Source of the DNA: Bradyrhizobium sp. U87765 SZCCT0048 | GTDB lineage: Bacteria > Pseudomonadota > Alphaproteobacteria > Rhizobiales > Xanthobacteraceae | NCBI RefSeq assembly: GCF_018131225.1 | Contig: NZ_JAFCMM010000001.1 | Span: 1,984,001 to 2,048,000 of the forward strand | Direction of reading: 5' to 3' | DNA: 64,000 nt | Shown: positions 1 to 8,990 of the stretch, piece by piece | How the letters are laid out: each line of letters opens with the position of its first letter | How positions within the stretch are numbered: the first letter of the stretch is position 1 | Notes under the pieces: generated by a model | What the model saw: the letters and a program-made list of their open reading frames with translations, nothing else | Told to the model about the DNA's origin: nothing | Database searches by the model: none | Made by a program: the position numbers and the translations under genes

Positions 1-425
1 TGAGCAAGACCGACATCATCGCCTGCCTGCGCGACCATCGGCTCGCCGTGATCGCGACCCGCGCAGCCGACGGCGCGCCGCAGGCGGCCGTCGTCGGCAT
101 CGCCGTCTCCGATGGATGCGACGTGATCTTCGACACCACGTCCGACAGCCGCAAGCACATCAACCTGACGCGCGATCCGCGCATCGCACTCGTGGTCTAC
201 GGTGCCGAGGAGACGACGCTGCAACTCGAGGGCCTCGCGCACATGATGCCGGCCAGCGGCGTCGATGGCGCCGCGTTGCGCGAGGCCTATTATGCAACGT
301 GGCCGGACGGGCGCGATCGCCTGCGCAGGCCGAATCTTGCCTACTGGCGCATCGCCCCGCACTGGGCACGTCTGTCGAACTTCGCCGCGACGGCCGTGAT
401 CCGCGAATGGACCTCACCAGCCTGA
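1..425 (+). CDS. PNPOx-family FMN-binding protein, nearly complete
   Basis: The frame is open from the first base. The window starts with TG followed by AGC AAG, so the start codon (probably ATG) has lost only its first base. The full protein would be 141 residues. It has the split-barrel look of the pyridoxamine 5'-phosphate oxidase-like flavin-binding family: an N-terminal helix, then a strand pair in which ATRAADGAPQ is followed by small hydrophobic residues, then a DTTSDSRKHINL segment typical of phosphate and flavin contacts. Members of this family bind FMN, F420 or heme; nothing here decides the substrate. It lies 145 bp before a flavoprotein on the same strand, so co-transcription is possible. 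Family assignment is moderately sure; function is unknown. Confidence 0.7.
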   Translation, partial: SKTDIIACLRDHRLAVIATRAADGAPQAAVVGIAVSDGCDVIFDTTSDSRKHINLTRDPRIALVVYGAEETTLQLEGLAHMMPASGVDGAALREAYYATWPDGRDRLRRPNLAYWRIAPHWARLSNFAATAVIREWTSPA

Positions 426-570
426 ACGGCCGGGCATCGACGTGCGAACGCGATTGCGCTAGAGACGCCTCCGACCGCTGTAATTTTCTGACGATCGAGC
501 CGTCCCGCATGCACAGTCGACCGCGCCCGCCCGCCCCCTGCCTTGCTGCAACGCAACAAAAGAGGGGCCA

Positions 571-1827
571 ATGAGCGGCCATGGCATCGTCATTCTCGGC
601 GCGGGCCATGGCGGCAGCCAGCTCGCGGCGAGCCTGCGACAGGAGGGGTTCGACGGCCCGGTCACGCTGGTGTCGGACGAGACCGACATTCCCTATCACA
701 AGCCACCGCTGTCCAAGGCTTTCCTCAAGACGCCGGACATGGCGCCGCAGTTGCTGCGCGCCGAGAGCACCTATGTCGACAACGCCGTCACGCTGCGGTT
801 CGGCGCGCGCGCGACCGCGCTGGACCTGCGTGCGCGGCGGCTCGAGTTCGCCCAGGGCGCACCGCTGCCGTTCGACCATCTCGTGCTCGCCACCGGCGCG
901 CGGGCACGCCGCCTCACGGTTCCCGGCCACGACCTCGCGGGCGTCTTCACCCTGCGCACCGTCGGCGACGCACGCGCGCTGCGCGCGGCGATCCCGACCG
1001 CGCAGGCTGTCGCCGTCATCGGCGGCGGCTTCGTCGGGCTGGAGGCCGCGGCCTCGCTCGCCGGCCTCGGCAAGCAGGTGACGGTGATCGAGGCGGCGGA
1101 CCGCATTCTGGGCCGCGTGCTGGCGCCGCCGATGTCGGCCTACATGGCCGAGCTGCACAAGAGCCTTGGCGTCAAGCTGCTGACCGGCACGGGTGTCGCC
1201 CGGCTTGAAGGCGCGAACGGCCACGTCATCGCGGTGCTGACCACCGACGGCGCACAAATCGCCGCCGACATGGTCATTGTCGGCATCGGCGCCAATCCCG
1301 ATATCGCCCTTGCCGAGCAGGCCGGCATCGCCTGTGACAACGGCATCGCTGTCGACGGCACGCTGCGCAGCTCGGTCGCGGAAGTCCTCGCGATCGGCGA
1401 CTGCGCGTCCTACGAGCACTGGCAGACCGGCAGCCGACTGCGCCTCGAATCCGTGCAGAACGCCACCGACCAGGCGCGGCATGCCGCACGCGTGCTCACG
1501 AACAAGCCGGAAACGGCGGGCTATCGCGAGGTGCCGTGGTTCTGGTCCGACCAGGGACCGGCGAAGCTGCAGATGGTCGGCCTCGCCCACGGCGCGACAC
1601 GCCAGGTGATCAGCGGTGCGGCGGAGGACGGCGCATTCTCGATCTACCACCTGCGCGATGACGAACTGCTGGCGATCGATTCCATCAACCGCCCCGCCGA
1701 CCATATGCTCGGCCGCCGCATGCTGGCGTCGGGCTTCCATCCCGGCGCCGCGCTGATCGCCGAAGGCCCGGCCGCGCTGAAAGCCGCGTTCGCGGAGTTC
1801 GGCAAGGCCGTGCCGAGCGCGCGCTAG
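571..1827 (+). CDS. NAD(P)/FAD-dependent ferredoxin/rubredoxin reductase-like oxidoreductase
   Basis: A 418-residue protein with an AGAGGGG ribosome binding site just upstream. The first dinucleotide fold is at the N-terminus (VILGAGHGG, about residues 6-14) and binds FAD. The second (VAVIGGGFVGLEAAASLA, about 147-164) binds NAD(P)H. The FAD-contacting AIGDC motif follows near residue 275, and a C-terminal reductase-type dimer domain closes the protein. This is the architecture of the electron-transfer components of oxygenases and P450s (BphA4, ThcD, putidaredoxin reductase types): it passes electrons from NAD(P)H through FAD to a small iron-sulfur protein. No ferredoxin or oxygenase gene is next to it, so its partner is unknown. 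It ends about 30 bp before the first CRISPR leader. Confidence 0.88.
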   Translation: MSGHGIVILGAGHGGSQLAASLRQEGFDGPVTLVSDETDIPYHKPPLSKAFLKTPDMAPQLLRAESTYVDNAVTLRFGARATALDLRARRLEFAQGAPLPFDHLVLATGARARRLTVPGHDLAGVFTLRTVGDARALRAAIPTAQAVAVIGGGFVGLEAAASLAGLGKQVTVIEAADRILGRVLAPPMSAYMAELHKSLGVKLLTGTGVARLEGANGHVIAVLTTDGAQIAADMVIVGIGANPDIALAEQAGIACDNGIAVDGTLRSSVAEVLAIGDCASYEHWQTGSRLRLESVQNATDQARHAARVLTNKPETAGYREVPWFWSDQGPAKLQMVGLAHGATRQVISGAAEDGAFSIYHLRDDELLAIDSINRPADHMLGRRMLASGFHPGAALIAEGPAALKAAFAEFGKAVPSAR

Positions 1828-1857
1828 GATCTTTCCGAGCCGTCCGCCCTCGGTTGT

Positions 1858-2037
1858 GGCGCGAACCTGAAGCATGCCGGGATTTCCCGGCACCTTCGCG
1901 CTCGATCTAACACCCTGAAACATAACAGTATTCACGACCAGCCCCGCGACCTCGGCCAACCTGCAGCGATTTTTCACGACAGGTTCGCGCAGACGCCGCC
2001 TTTTCGCCAGCAAGCCGAACAGGTTAAAGGCTGAGCA
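1858..2037 (+). promoter_or_regulatory. CRISPR leader of array 1
   Basis: AT-richer noncoding DNA directly upstream of the first repeat. It opens with GGCGCGAACC and contains TTCGCGCTC about 35 bp later. It ends in an AGGTTAAAGG segment just before the first repeat. The same landmarks recur at the same distances in front of the second array, so the leader is taken as exactly 180 bp. It should hold the array promoter and the integration signals for Cas1-Cas2, by analogy with other leaders. Confidence 0.75.
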
Positions 2038-2338
2038 GTCGCCTCCTTCGCGGAGGCGTGGATAGAAACGCGCAAGGCGCAGCGCCGGTCATCGCGCAGC
2101 AGGCCGTCGCCTCCTTCGCGGAGGCGTGGATAGAAACATGTTGAAGTGCTCGCCTGTCGCAAACATGATCCGTGTCGCCTCCTTCGCGGAGGCGTGGATA
2201 GAAACCCCCAAAACAGAAAGTACCCGGCGCGACGATCAAGGTCGCCTCCTTCGCGGAGGCGTGGATAGAAACGTATTCACGCCAGTGCCAAAGTAGCTCA
2301 GCGGAAGTCGCCTCCTTCGCGGAGGCGTGGATAGGCAT
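2038..2338 (+). CRISPR. CRISPR array 1, type I-C, 5 repeats and 4 spacers
   Basis: 32-bp repeats start at 2038, 2106, 2174, 2241 and 2307. Each begins GTCGCC, has complementary arms GCCTCC and GGAGGC around a TTCGC loop, and ends GGATAGAAAC. This is the type I-C repeat form, with A in place of the usual T in the handle. Spacers are 36, 36, 35 and 34 nt and all differ. The last repeat (2307) matches only through GGATAG and then diverges. A degenerate last repeat marks the trailer end, so the array reads left to right from the leader at 1858. It lies upstream of cas3 on the same strand. Confidence 0.97.
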
Positions 2339-2551
2339 ACGTCGATCGCGCAGTCGGGCCCCATACCCCTGCCCACCAGACCCGCACAGAATACCATCAT
2401 CGGAGTTGACCACCCTTACCACGACAGAAGACTTGACGAGGCAGCCTCCAGTTTCCACACTTGGAGAATTCGATTTTTTGTTCTTTCGAAGCTCCGCCAT
2501 TTTCTGCTCCGGCTTCATTCATCCGTCGATTGTCCTCCCTCCGGCAGCGCC

Positions 2552-4840
2552 ATGCACTACGCGCATTCGACCAAACGCGCTGATCGCTCCGACTGGCAGC
2601 GGCTTCTCGATCATCTTAACGCAGTCGCACGCCTCGCTGCGGAACTGGGCAACAAGTTCGGCGCAGGCAGGGCTGCAGCGCTGGCGGGGCTTCTCCATGA
2701 TCTCGGCAAGTATGCGCAAGCCTTCCAGATCTACATTGGAGGCCACGGACCGAGCGTCGATCATGCCACCGCCGGTGCCCAGCAAGTGCTGAAACTGCCG
2801 ATCGAAGGGCGCGACAGGGCGATCGCCGATCTGCTGACCTATGCCATCGCGGGCCACCATGGGGGCCTGCCCGACCGGAGCGCGGAGACCGGATCGCTCG
2901 ACGAGCGCCTCGAGAAGAAGCTCTCTCCACTGGACCCGGTCTGGCGCAACGAACTCATCCTCGATGCCACCAAACTCGCGCCCACACACTTCAGACCGCA
3001 TCCCGATCCAGCCCGCGTTCCCTTTCAGCTCGCCTTTCTCGGCCGCATGCTGTTCTCCTGCCTGGTGGATGCTGACTTCCTCGACACCGAGTCGTTCTAT
3101 GCCGAGCGTGAGGGCCGACAGGTTGATCGCCACTGGCCGCGCTTGCGCGATTGCATCAGCAACCTGATCGCCGCGCTCGACACCCACATGGCGGACAAGC
3201 AGCACAAGGCGCCGGCGACACCGGTCAATCGGCTGCGCGCCGAGATTCTCAGCCATGTGCGCGGCAAAGCCACGCTCGAACGTGGCCTGTTCACACTGAA
3301 TGTGCCGACCGGCGGCGGCAAGACGCTCACTTCGCTCGCCTTCGCACTCGACCATGCCCGACACTGGAGAATGCACCGTATCATCTATGCGATCCCCTTC
3401 ACGTCGGTCATCGATCAGACCGCCGCCATTTTCCGCAACGTATTGGGCTCCGATATCGTCCTGGAGCACCATTGCGCGCTCGAGCCGGCCACGGCAGATG
3501 CTGAGGATAGATTCAGGAACGGCGATCGGGAAGCCAAGCTGCGGCTGGCGATGGAAAACTGGCAGGCGCCGGTCGTCGTCACCACCAATGTGCAACTGCT
3601 CGAGAGCCTGTTCGCCAATCGCCCGTCGCGCTGCCGCAAGCTGCACAACCTCGCCAATGCGGTGATCGTGCTCGACGAGGCGCAGACGATTCCGCACCAC
3701 GTATTGCGGCCGAGTGTCGCTGCGCTGGACGAACTGGCCCGCAACTATGGCTGCACCATCGTGCTGTGCACGGCGACGCAGCCGGCACTGGCCGCACCCG
3801 GTTTTGGCGGCGGCTTCACGATCAGTCCGGAGCGCGAACTCGCTCCCGATCCAGCGCGGCTGCACCGAGCGCTTGCCCGCACCACCCAGCGCCTGCGCGG
3901 GCCGATGACCGACGACGAACTGATCGCCGAGATCGCGGACACCGATCAGGCGCTCGTCATCGTCAATAGCCGTCGGCACGCGCTCACCCTCTATCGCGCG
4001 GCCAAGGAGCATGGCATCGCTGCCCTGCTCCATCTCAGCACCCGCCAGGCCGCGATCGACCGGCGCCCGTTGCTCGATGCCATCCGATCGCGCTTGCGTG
4101 ACAAACAGCCATGCCGCGTGATCGCAACCTCACTGGTCGAGGCCGGCGTCGATCTCGATTTTCCCCGGGTCTGGCGCGCCGAAGCGGGCCTCGACCAGAT
4201 CACCCAGGCTGCCGGCCGCTGCAATCGTGAGGGAGGCCGCCAGCCCGACGACAGCATCGTCACCATCTTCCAGCCCGCGCAAGCCAGGGCGCCGAGTGAA
4301 ATCGCCGGGCTGATCGGCGACACGCGACGCATCCTCGCCGAGCATCACGGAGATCTGTTCACGCCGGAGGCCATTGCAGCGTATTTTCGCGAGGTCTACT
4401 GGCGCAAGGGCGATGCAGGTCTCGACCGCATCATGGTGCCCAACGCCGACGGCCTCATAACCCCGGTACAGACGCTGCAGCAGTTTGCCGTGAGCAGCGG
4501 CCGCAGCAGCTTTGCCTACCGCCGGGTCGGCGATGGATTCCGTCTCATTCAGAACGGAATGCAGCCGGTGATCGTCCCACGCGACGAAGATACCGAACGC
4601 ACGCTTGCAGCGCTACGCAACGGACTGCCGCCCGCAACCGCCGCGCGGCGTCTGCAACCTTACATCGTTCAGGTGCCGCCGAGGGACCATGCCCGCCTGA
4701 TCAGGAACGAGCAGGTCCAATATGTCGACGATCTCGGCGACCAGTTTCCGGTGCTGACCGCCATGCGGCTCTATACGCCGGAGGTCGGCTTGATGTGGGA
4801 AGATGCGGACACACTCGGCATTGACGAATGGCTGATCTGA
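2552..4840 (+). CDS. cas3: CRISPR-associated helicase-nuclease Cas3 (type I-C)
   Basis: 762 residues from the ATG at 2552. The frame stays open further upstream into the array trailer, but family similarity begins at MHYAHS. The N-terminal HD nuclease domain shows LLHDLGKY (HD at about 49-50) and a later HHGG. The superfamily 2 helicase follows: Walker A VPTGGGKT (about 252-259), Walker B DEAQ (about 375), motif III CTATQPA (about 405) and motif VI QAAGRCNREG (about 552-561). Cas3 is recruited to Cascade-bound DNA, nicks the displaced strand and degrades it processively. It is first in the cas cluster. A 120-bp gap follows before cas5c, so the effector genes may have their own promoter. Confidence 0.97.
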   Translation: MHYAHSTKRADRSDWQRLLDHLNAVARLAAELGNKFGAGRAAALAGLLHDLGKYAQAFQIYIGGHGPSVDHATAGAQQVLKLPIEGRDRAIADLLTYAIAGHHGGLPDRSAETGSLDERLEKKLSPLDPVWRNELILDATKLAPTHFRPHPDPARVPFQLAFLGRMLFSCLVDADFLDTESFYAEREGRQVDRHWPRLRDCISNLIAALDTHMADKQHKAPATPVNRLRAEILSHVRGKATLERGLFTLNVPTGGGKTLTSLAFALDHARHWRMHRIIYAIPFTSVIDQTAAIFRNVLGSDIVLEHHCALEPATADAEDRFRNGDREAKLRLAMENWQAPVVVTTNVQLLESLFANRPSRCRKLHNLANAVIVLDEAQTIPHHVLRPSVAALDELARNYGCTIVLCTATQPALAAPGFGGGFTISPERELAPDPARLHRALARTTQRLRGPMTDDELIAEIADTDQALVIVNSRRHALTLYRAAKEHGIAALLHLSTRQAAIDRRPLLDAIRSRLRDKQPCRVIATSLVEAGVDLDFPRVWRAEAGLDQITQAAGRCNREGGRQPDDSIVTIFQPAQARAPSEIAGLIGDTRRILAEHHGDLFTPEAIAAYFREVYWRKGDAGLDRIMVPNADGLITPVQTLQQFAVSSGRSSFAYRRVGDGFRLIQNGMQPVIVPRDEDTERTLAALRNGLPPATAARRLQPYIVQVPPRDHARLIRNEQVQYVDDLGDQFPVLTAMRLYTPEVGLMWEDADTLGIDEWLI

Positions 4841-4960
4841 GGACTGTACATTGCGACCACTTGTCAAAATGCTCTTGTCCTGCTGCACACTGCATGCAAG
4901 CATGAGTTGCACAAATTCATGACCACGACAGAAAAGAAGAAAGACCGAGGCGGGGCGCTC

Positions 4961-5626
4961 ATGTCGTACGGAATTCGTCTCCTCGTGTCGGGGAGATGGG
5001 CATTGTTCACGCGCCCGGAGATGAAGGTCGAGCGCGTCTCCTATGATGTGATGACGCCGTCAGCTGCGCGCGGCATCCTCGAAGCCATTCACTGGAAGCC
5101 GGCGATCCGCTGGACCGTCGATGAGATTCGGGTGCTCAAGCCAATCCGCTTCCAGTCGATCCGGCGCAACGAGGTCGGCGCCAAGGCCTCGACCCGCGCC
5201 ATTGCCGCCGCCATGAAAAGCGGCGACATCGGCAATCTCGCCCTCGTCATCGAAGACAACCGCCAACAGCGCGCCTCGATGGTGCTGAGCGACGTCGCCT
5301 ACGTGATCTCCGCGCATTTCGAATTGACCGCCAAGGCCGGCCCCGACGACAACGTCGCCAAGCACCTCGACACCTTCAACCGTCGGGCACGCAAAGGGCA
5401 GTGCTTCCATCAGCCCTGCCTCGGCACCCGCGAATTTCCCGCCCATTTCGAGCTGCTCGCTCCCGATGCGCCACTGCCGCCGGCGATCGAGGACACGCGC
5501 GACCTCGGCTTCATGCTCTATGACATCGATCACGCCCGCGGCGGCGCGTCGCTGTTCTTCCGTGCCGCGCTCGACAAGGGGGTGGTGAAGGTGCCGCCGC
5601 CGGATTCACCGGAGATCCGGCGATGA
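4961..5626 (+). CDS. cas5c: Cas5c (Cas5d), Cascade subunit and pre-crRNA endoribonuclease
   Basis: 221 residues from the ATG at 4961, chosen because the conserved start MSYGIRLLVSGRWALFTRPE begins there. Two in-frame ATGs lie upstream at 4907 and 4919. The segment YDVMTPSAARGILEAI (about 28-43) is typical of Cas5 of subtype I-C. In this subtype Cas6 is absent and Cas5c itself cuts the crRNA precursor below the repeat hairpin and stays bound to the 5' handle. No cas6 is seen here, which agrees. The stop overlaps the start of cas8c (ATGA), pointing to translational coupling. Confidence 0.95.
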   Translation: MSYGIRLLVSGRWALFTRPEMKVERVSYDVMTPSAARGILEAIHWKPAIRWTVDEIRVLKPIRFQSIRRNEVGAKASTRAIAAAMKSGDIGNLALVIEDNRQQRASMVLSDVAYVISAHFELTAKAGPDDNVAKHLDTFNRRARKGQCFHQPCLGTREFPAHFELLAPDAPLPPAIEDTRDLGFMLYDIDHARGGASLFFRAALDKGVVKVPPPDSPEIRR

Positions 5627-7374
5627 GCGCGCTGGCCTCCCTCGTGCGAGCCTATGACCGCATGGCCGCCCGCGGCGAGGTACCGTCGTTCGGCTACTCG
5701 CTGGAAAAGATCAGCTTCCTGATTGCGCTGCATCCGGACGGCAGTGTCGCGCACGACCCGATTGACCTGCGCCAGAGCGAGGGGAAGAAGAGGTCACCGA
5801 CTTTACTAGCTGTACCACAACCTCCCAAACGGGCGTCAGGCATCGCCCCGAACTTCCTCTGGGACAAGACCGCCTATGTGCTCGGCGTAACCGCCGGCGA
5901 AGGCAAACGCACCGCGAAGGAGCACGCGGCATTCATATCGAACCATCGAAATTGGCTGGCCAACAGCGACGACGAGGGGTTGCAGGCCCTTTTGCGATTT
6001 CTTGAGAGCTGGACACCCGCCGAGTTCGCGGCCCGCGGCTGGCCCGATGATATGAAGGATCAGAACATTGTGTTCGCGCTTGAAAGCGAACGTCTGGTTG
6101 GTATCCGGCTCCACGATCGGCCTGCTGCACGAGATCTCTGGGGCCGTCTGACCACCGCCAAAGGCAAGAGCGAAGCTGTTTGCCTTGTTACCGGCCATCG
6201 TGGTGCCGTTGCCCGCCTCCATCCCGCGATCAAAGGCGTTTGGGGCGCCCAATCCGCGGGCGGCTCCATCGTCTCCTTCAATCTCGACGCCTTCAAATCG
6301 TACGGCAACGAGCAGGGCGACAACGCTCCCGTCTCGGAGGCCGCGGCATTCGCCTACACATCCGCGCTCAACCGCTTTCTCGCGCGCGACAGCGGCCATC
6401 GCATCCAGGTCGGCGACGCTTCCACGGTGTTCTGGGCCGATGCCTCGGACGCGGCTGCGGCACAAGCCGCGGAAGACATCTTCGGCAGCTTTCTCGCCGT
6501 CGACGAGAAGGTCGAAGCCGGCAAGATCGAAAGCCTGCTCGCCAAGCTGCGCGCCGGACGGCCGATCGAGGATTTTCGCGTCGATCTGCCGCCCAACGTG
6601 TGCTTTTTCATCCTCGGACTTGCGCCGAACGCGGCGCGGCTGTCGATCCGCTTCTACATCGAGGATGATTTTGGCGTCATCGCGCAGCGCTACCTGCGCC
6701 ACCTCGACCGCATGCGTATCGATCCGCCGCCGCGGGATGAAGCGCCGTCGCTCTGGAAGATGCTGATCGAGACGGCGGTACTGCGCAGGAGCGAGAACAT
6801 CCAGCCCAATCTCGCCGGCGAATGGTTGCGGGCAATCCTGACCGATACGCCTTATCCCGCAACGCTGCTGTCCGCCCTGATCATGCGCCTGCGCGCAGAC
6901 CATGACGTCAACGCCATGCGCCTCGCCATCCTGAAATCCATCCTGATCCGGAACTTCGAAGTGAGGGCCCCCGTGTCGCTCGATCCAAACTGCAAAGAGC
7001 CCGGCTACCTGCTGGGCCGGCTGTTCGCCGTCTACGAACACATCCAGTCGATGGCGCTCGGCAGCAACGTCAACGCGACCATCAAGGACAAGTTCTACGG
7101 CGCTGCGTCAGCGCAGCCGCGCAAGGTCTTTCACCTGCTGGAATCCGGATCAGCCAACCATCTGTCGAAGATCGGCAAACAGCGGCCGGGCCTACGGGTC
7201 AACCTGGAAAAAGCGGTGGGGGCCATCATGGAAGTGATGTCGCCGGATAAAGACCCATTTCCCGCGAGCCTCCCCGACAAGAGCCAGGCCCTGTTCGGTC
7301 TCGGCTACTACCACCAACGCAACGAGTTCTTTCGCAAGCCTGCCAATTCCGACGCCGGGGAGACCCAGGAATGA
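5623..7374 (+). CDS. cas8c: Cas8c (Csd1), large subunit of type I-C Cascade
   Basis: 583 residues, starting with an ATGA overlap on cas5c. Recognised as the Csd1 family from the N-terminal MSALASLVRAYDRMA start, the motif GCxG-free segment FLWDKTAYVLG (about 83-93), and the C-terminal helical part with EPGYLLGRLFAVYEHIQ (about 460-476) and GYYHQRNEFF near the end. It recognises the PAM and contacts non-target DNA. In characterised I-C systems the C-terminal part is also made separately as the small subunit Cas11c from an internal start. In-frame ATGs at 6883 and 6916 and a GTG at 6961 are candidates, none with a strong ribosome site. It overlaps cas7c by ATGA. Confidence 0.95.
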   Translation: MSALASLVRAYDRMAARGEVPSFGYSLEKISFLIALHPDGSVAHDPIDLRQSEGKKRSPTLLAVPQPPKRASGIAPNFLWDKTAYVLGVTAGEGKRTAKEHAAFISNHRNWLANSDDEGLQALLRFLESWTPAEFAARGWPDDMKDQNIVFALESERLVGIRLHDRPAARDLWGRLTTAKGKSEAVCLVTGHRGAVARLHPAIKGVWGAQSAGGSIVSFNLDAFKSYGNEQGDNAPVSEAAAFAYTSALNRFLARDSGHRIQVGDASTVFWADASDAAAAQAAEDIFGSFLAVDEKVEAGKIESLLAKLRAGRPIEDFRVDLPPNVCFFILGLAPNAARLSIRFYIEDDFGVIAQRYLRHLDRMRIDPPPRDEAPSLWKMLIETAVLRRSENIQPNLAGEWLRAILTDTPYPATLLSALIMRLRADHDVNAMRLAILKSILIRNFEVRAPVSLDPNCKEPGYLLGRLFAVYEHIQSMALGSNVNATIKDKFYGAASAQPRKVFHLLESGSANHLSKIGKQRPGLRVNLEKAVGAIMEVMSPDKDPFPASLPDKSQALFGLGYYHQRNEFFRKPANSDAGETQE

Positions 7375-8324
7375 CCGCCCTCACCAACCGCTACGATATT
7401 GTCTACCTGTTCGACGTGACACGGGGCAATCCGAACGGCGATCCCGACGCCGGCAACCTGCCGCGCCTCGACCCCGAGACCAATCATGGACTGGTGAGCG
7501 ACGTCTCGCTCAAGCGCAAGATCCGTAACTACACCGAGCTCGCCAAGGGCGACCAGCCGGGCTACCGCATCTATGTGCAGGAAGGCGCGATCCTCAACGA
7601 GAAGCACCGCGAAGCCTACAAGGCCGTACGCGGCGACACCGACAAGGTCGCGAGGGACGCCAGGCTCAATCCGCAGGGCGACGAGGAAGCCCGCGCCCTG
7701 ACGAAGTTCATGTGCGACAACTTCTTCGATGTCCGCACGTTCGGCGCAGTGATGAGCACCGGCATCAATGCCGGCCAGGTGCGCGGCCCGGTGCAGGTCA
7801 GCTTCGCCAGCTCGGTCGAGCCGATCCTGCCGCTGGAAATCTCCATCACCCGCATGGCCGCCACCAGCGAGAAAGAGAAGAGCGACCGCGACAAGGGCAA
7901 CGACGGCGATGAGCGCACCGAGAACCGCACCATGGGGCGCAAGCACATCGTTCCTTATGGCCTCTACCGCGCCCACATCTTCGTCAATGCCAAGCTTGCG
8001 GAGCGCACCGGGTTCGGACAGGACGATCTCGATCACCTGTTCAAGAGCCTGTCGATGATGTTCGAGCATGACCGCTCCGCCGCCCGGGGCGAGATGGCGG
8101 CGCGACGCGGCATCGCCTTCAAGCACGCCTCGAGCCTCGGCAACGCTCATGCCCACGCGCTGTTCGACCGGGTCAAGATCCAGCGCAAGGTGGACGACGA
8201 CCTGTTCGAGATTGGCAGTGATCGCCTCGGCAACTACCTTCCGGCCCGCCGCTTCTCCGACTACCACGTTACGGTCGATCGCGACGGCCTGCCCGACCAG
8301 GTCGAGATCGTCGAGCTGTTCTGA
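7371..8324 (+). CDS. cas7c: Cas7c (Csd2), Cascade backbone subunit
   Basis: 317 residues, beginning inside the last codons of cas8c (ATGA overlap). The N-terminal segment LFDVTRGNPNGDPDAGNLPR (about 12-31) and the following SDVSLKRKIRNY are the signature of Csd2/Cas7 of subtype I-C. FGAVMSTG and the GPVQVSFASSVEPI strand (about 123-150) are part of the RRM-like core. Several copies polymerise along the crRNA spacer to form the body of Cascade. It ends 15 bp before cas4. Confidence 0.96.
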   Translation: MTALTNRYDIVYLFDVTRGNPNGDPDAGNLPRLDPETNHGLVSDVSLKRKIRNYTELAKGDQPGYRIYVQEGAILNEKHREAYKAVRGDTDKVARDARLNPQGDEEARALTKFMCDNFFDVRTFGAVMSTGINAGQVRGPVQVSFASSVEPILPLEISITRMAATSEKEKSDRDKGNDGDERTENRTMGRKHIVPYGLYRAHIFVNAKLAERTGFGQDDLDHLFKSLSMMFEHDRSAARGEMAARRGIAFKHASSLGNAHAHALFDRVKIQRKVDDDLFEIGSDRLGNYLPARRFSDYHVTVDRDGLPDQVEIVELF

Positions 8325-8339
8325 TCGCAGGAGGTTGGG

Positions 8340-8990
8340 ATGGAGGATCACGACGACCCCATCCCCCTCTCTGCGCTTCAACACGCGGTCTACTGTCTGC
8401 GCCAGGCCGCACTGATCCATGTCGAGCGTCTGTGGGAAGAGAATCGCTTCACCGCGGAAGGACGCGTGTTGCACGATGTCGCGCATGATCCCGCCGAGCG
8501 CAGTCGGCGAGGCGTCAGGCGTGTGACCGCGCTCCCGCTGTCCTGCCGCCGCCTCAATCTCGCCGGCGTCGCCGATATCGTCGAATTCCGTTCAGACAAA
8601 GCCGGAGAGACGCCCTATCCCGTCGAATACAAGCGCGGCAAGATCAAGCTGCATCGCGCCGACGAAGTTCAGCTCTGCGCACAGGCGCTGTGCCTGGAGG
8701 AGATGACGGGCAAGGCAGTGCCGGAGGGCGCGATATTTTATGCCGAGACCAAGCGCCGCACCGTCGTGCCGTTCGATATGGCGCTGCGGCAACTCACGGA
8801 GGACACCGCCCGGCAGATCGGTCGCGTGATCGCCGCAGGGCATACGCCGCCGCCGCTCTATCGCAGCGACCGCTGCCGCGCCTGCTCTCTCATCGAGCTC
8901 TGCCGCCCGAAAGCGGTCAAGCAATCCGCCCTCGAATTTCGCTTGAAAGCAGTTCGGAACGCCATCGCCCACGATGAGCCTGCATCGTGA
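8340..8990 (+). CDS. cas4: Cas4, RecB-like nuclease of spacer acquisition
   Basis: 216 residues with a GCAGGAGG ribosome site directly before the ATG at 8340. An N-terminal cysteine (C19, in HAVYCLRQ) and three C-terminal cysteines (CRACSLIELC, about 178-187) would ligate an iron-sulfur cluster. Between them are the RecB-type nuclease residues: an Asp in GVADIVEF and the EYK of PVEYKRGK. Cas4 works with Cas1-Cas2 to select and trim PAM-containing prespacers. Its stop overlaps the GTG start of cas1 by four bases. Confidence 0.95.
   Translation: MEDHDDPIPLSALQHAVYCLRQAALIHVERLWEENRFTAEGRVLHDVAHDPAERSRRGVRRVTALPLSCRRLNLAGVADIVEFRSDKAGETPYPVEYKRGKIKLHRADEVQLCAQALCLEEMTGKAVPEGAIFYAETKRRTVVPFDMALRQLTEDTARQIGRVIAAGHTPPPLYRSDRCRACSLIELCRPKAVKQSALEFRLKAVRNAIAHDEPAS

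Noticed and set aside
160..2013. A 617-codon minus-strand frame over the first two genes and the CRISPR leader
   Set aside because: No family residues; it runs antisense to two well-supported plus-strand genes.
2273..2306. GTAGCTCAGCGG-like string in spacer 4 of array 1, resembling a tRNA D-arm
   Set aside because: No acceptor stem, anticodon or T-arm follows at the right distance; it is inside a spacer. It might come from a tRNA-targeted integration site, but that cannot be tested here.
2327..2551. Upstream extension of cas3 to 2327
   Set aside because: The extension starts inside the degenerate last CRISPR repeat and shows no Cas3 similarity; the ATG at 2552 fits the family.
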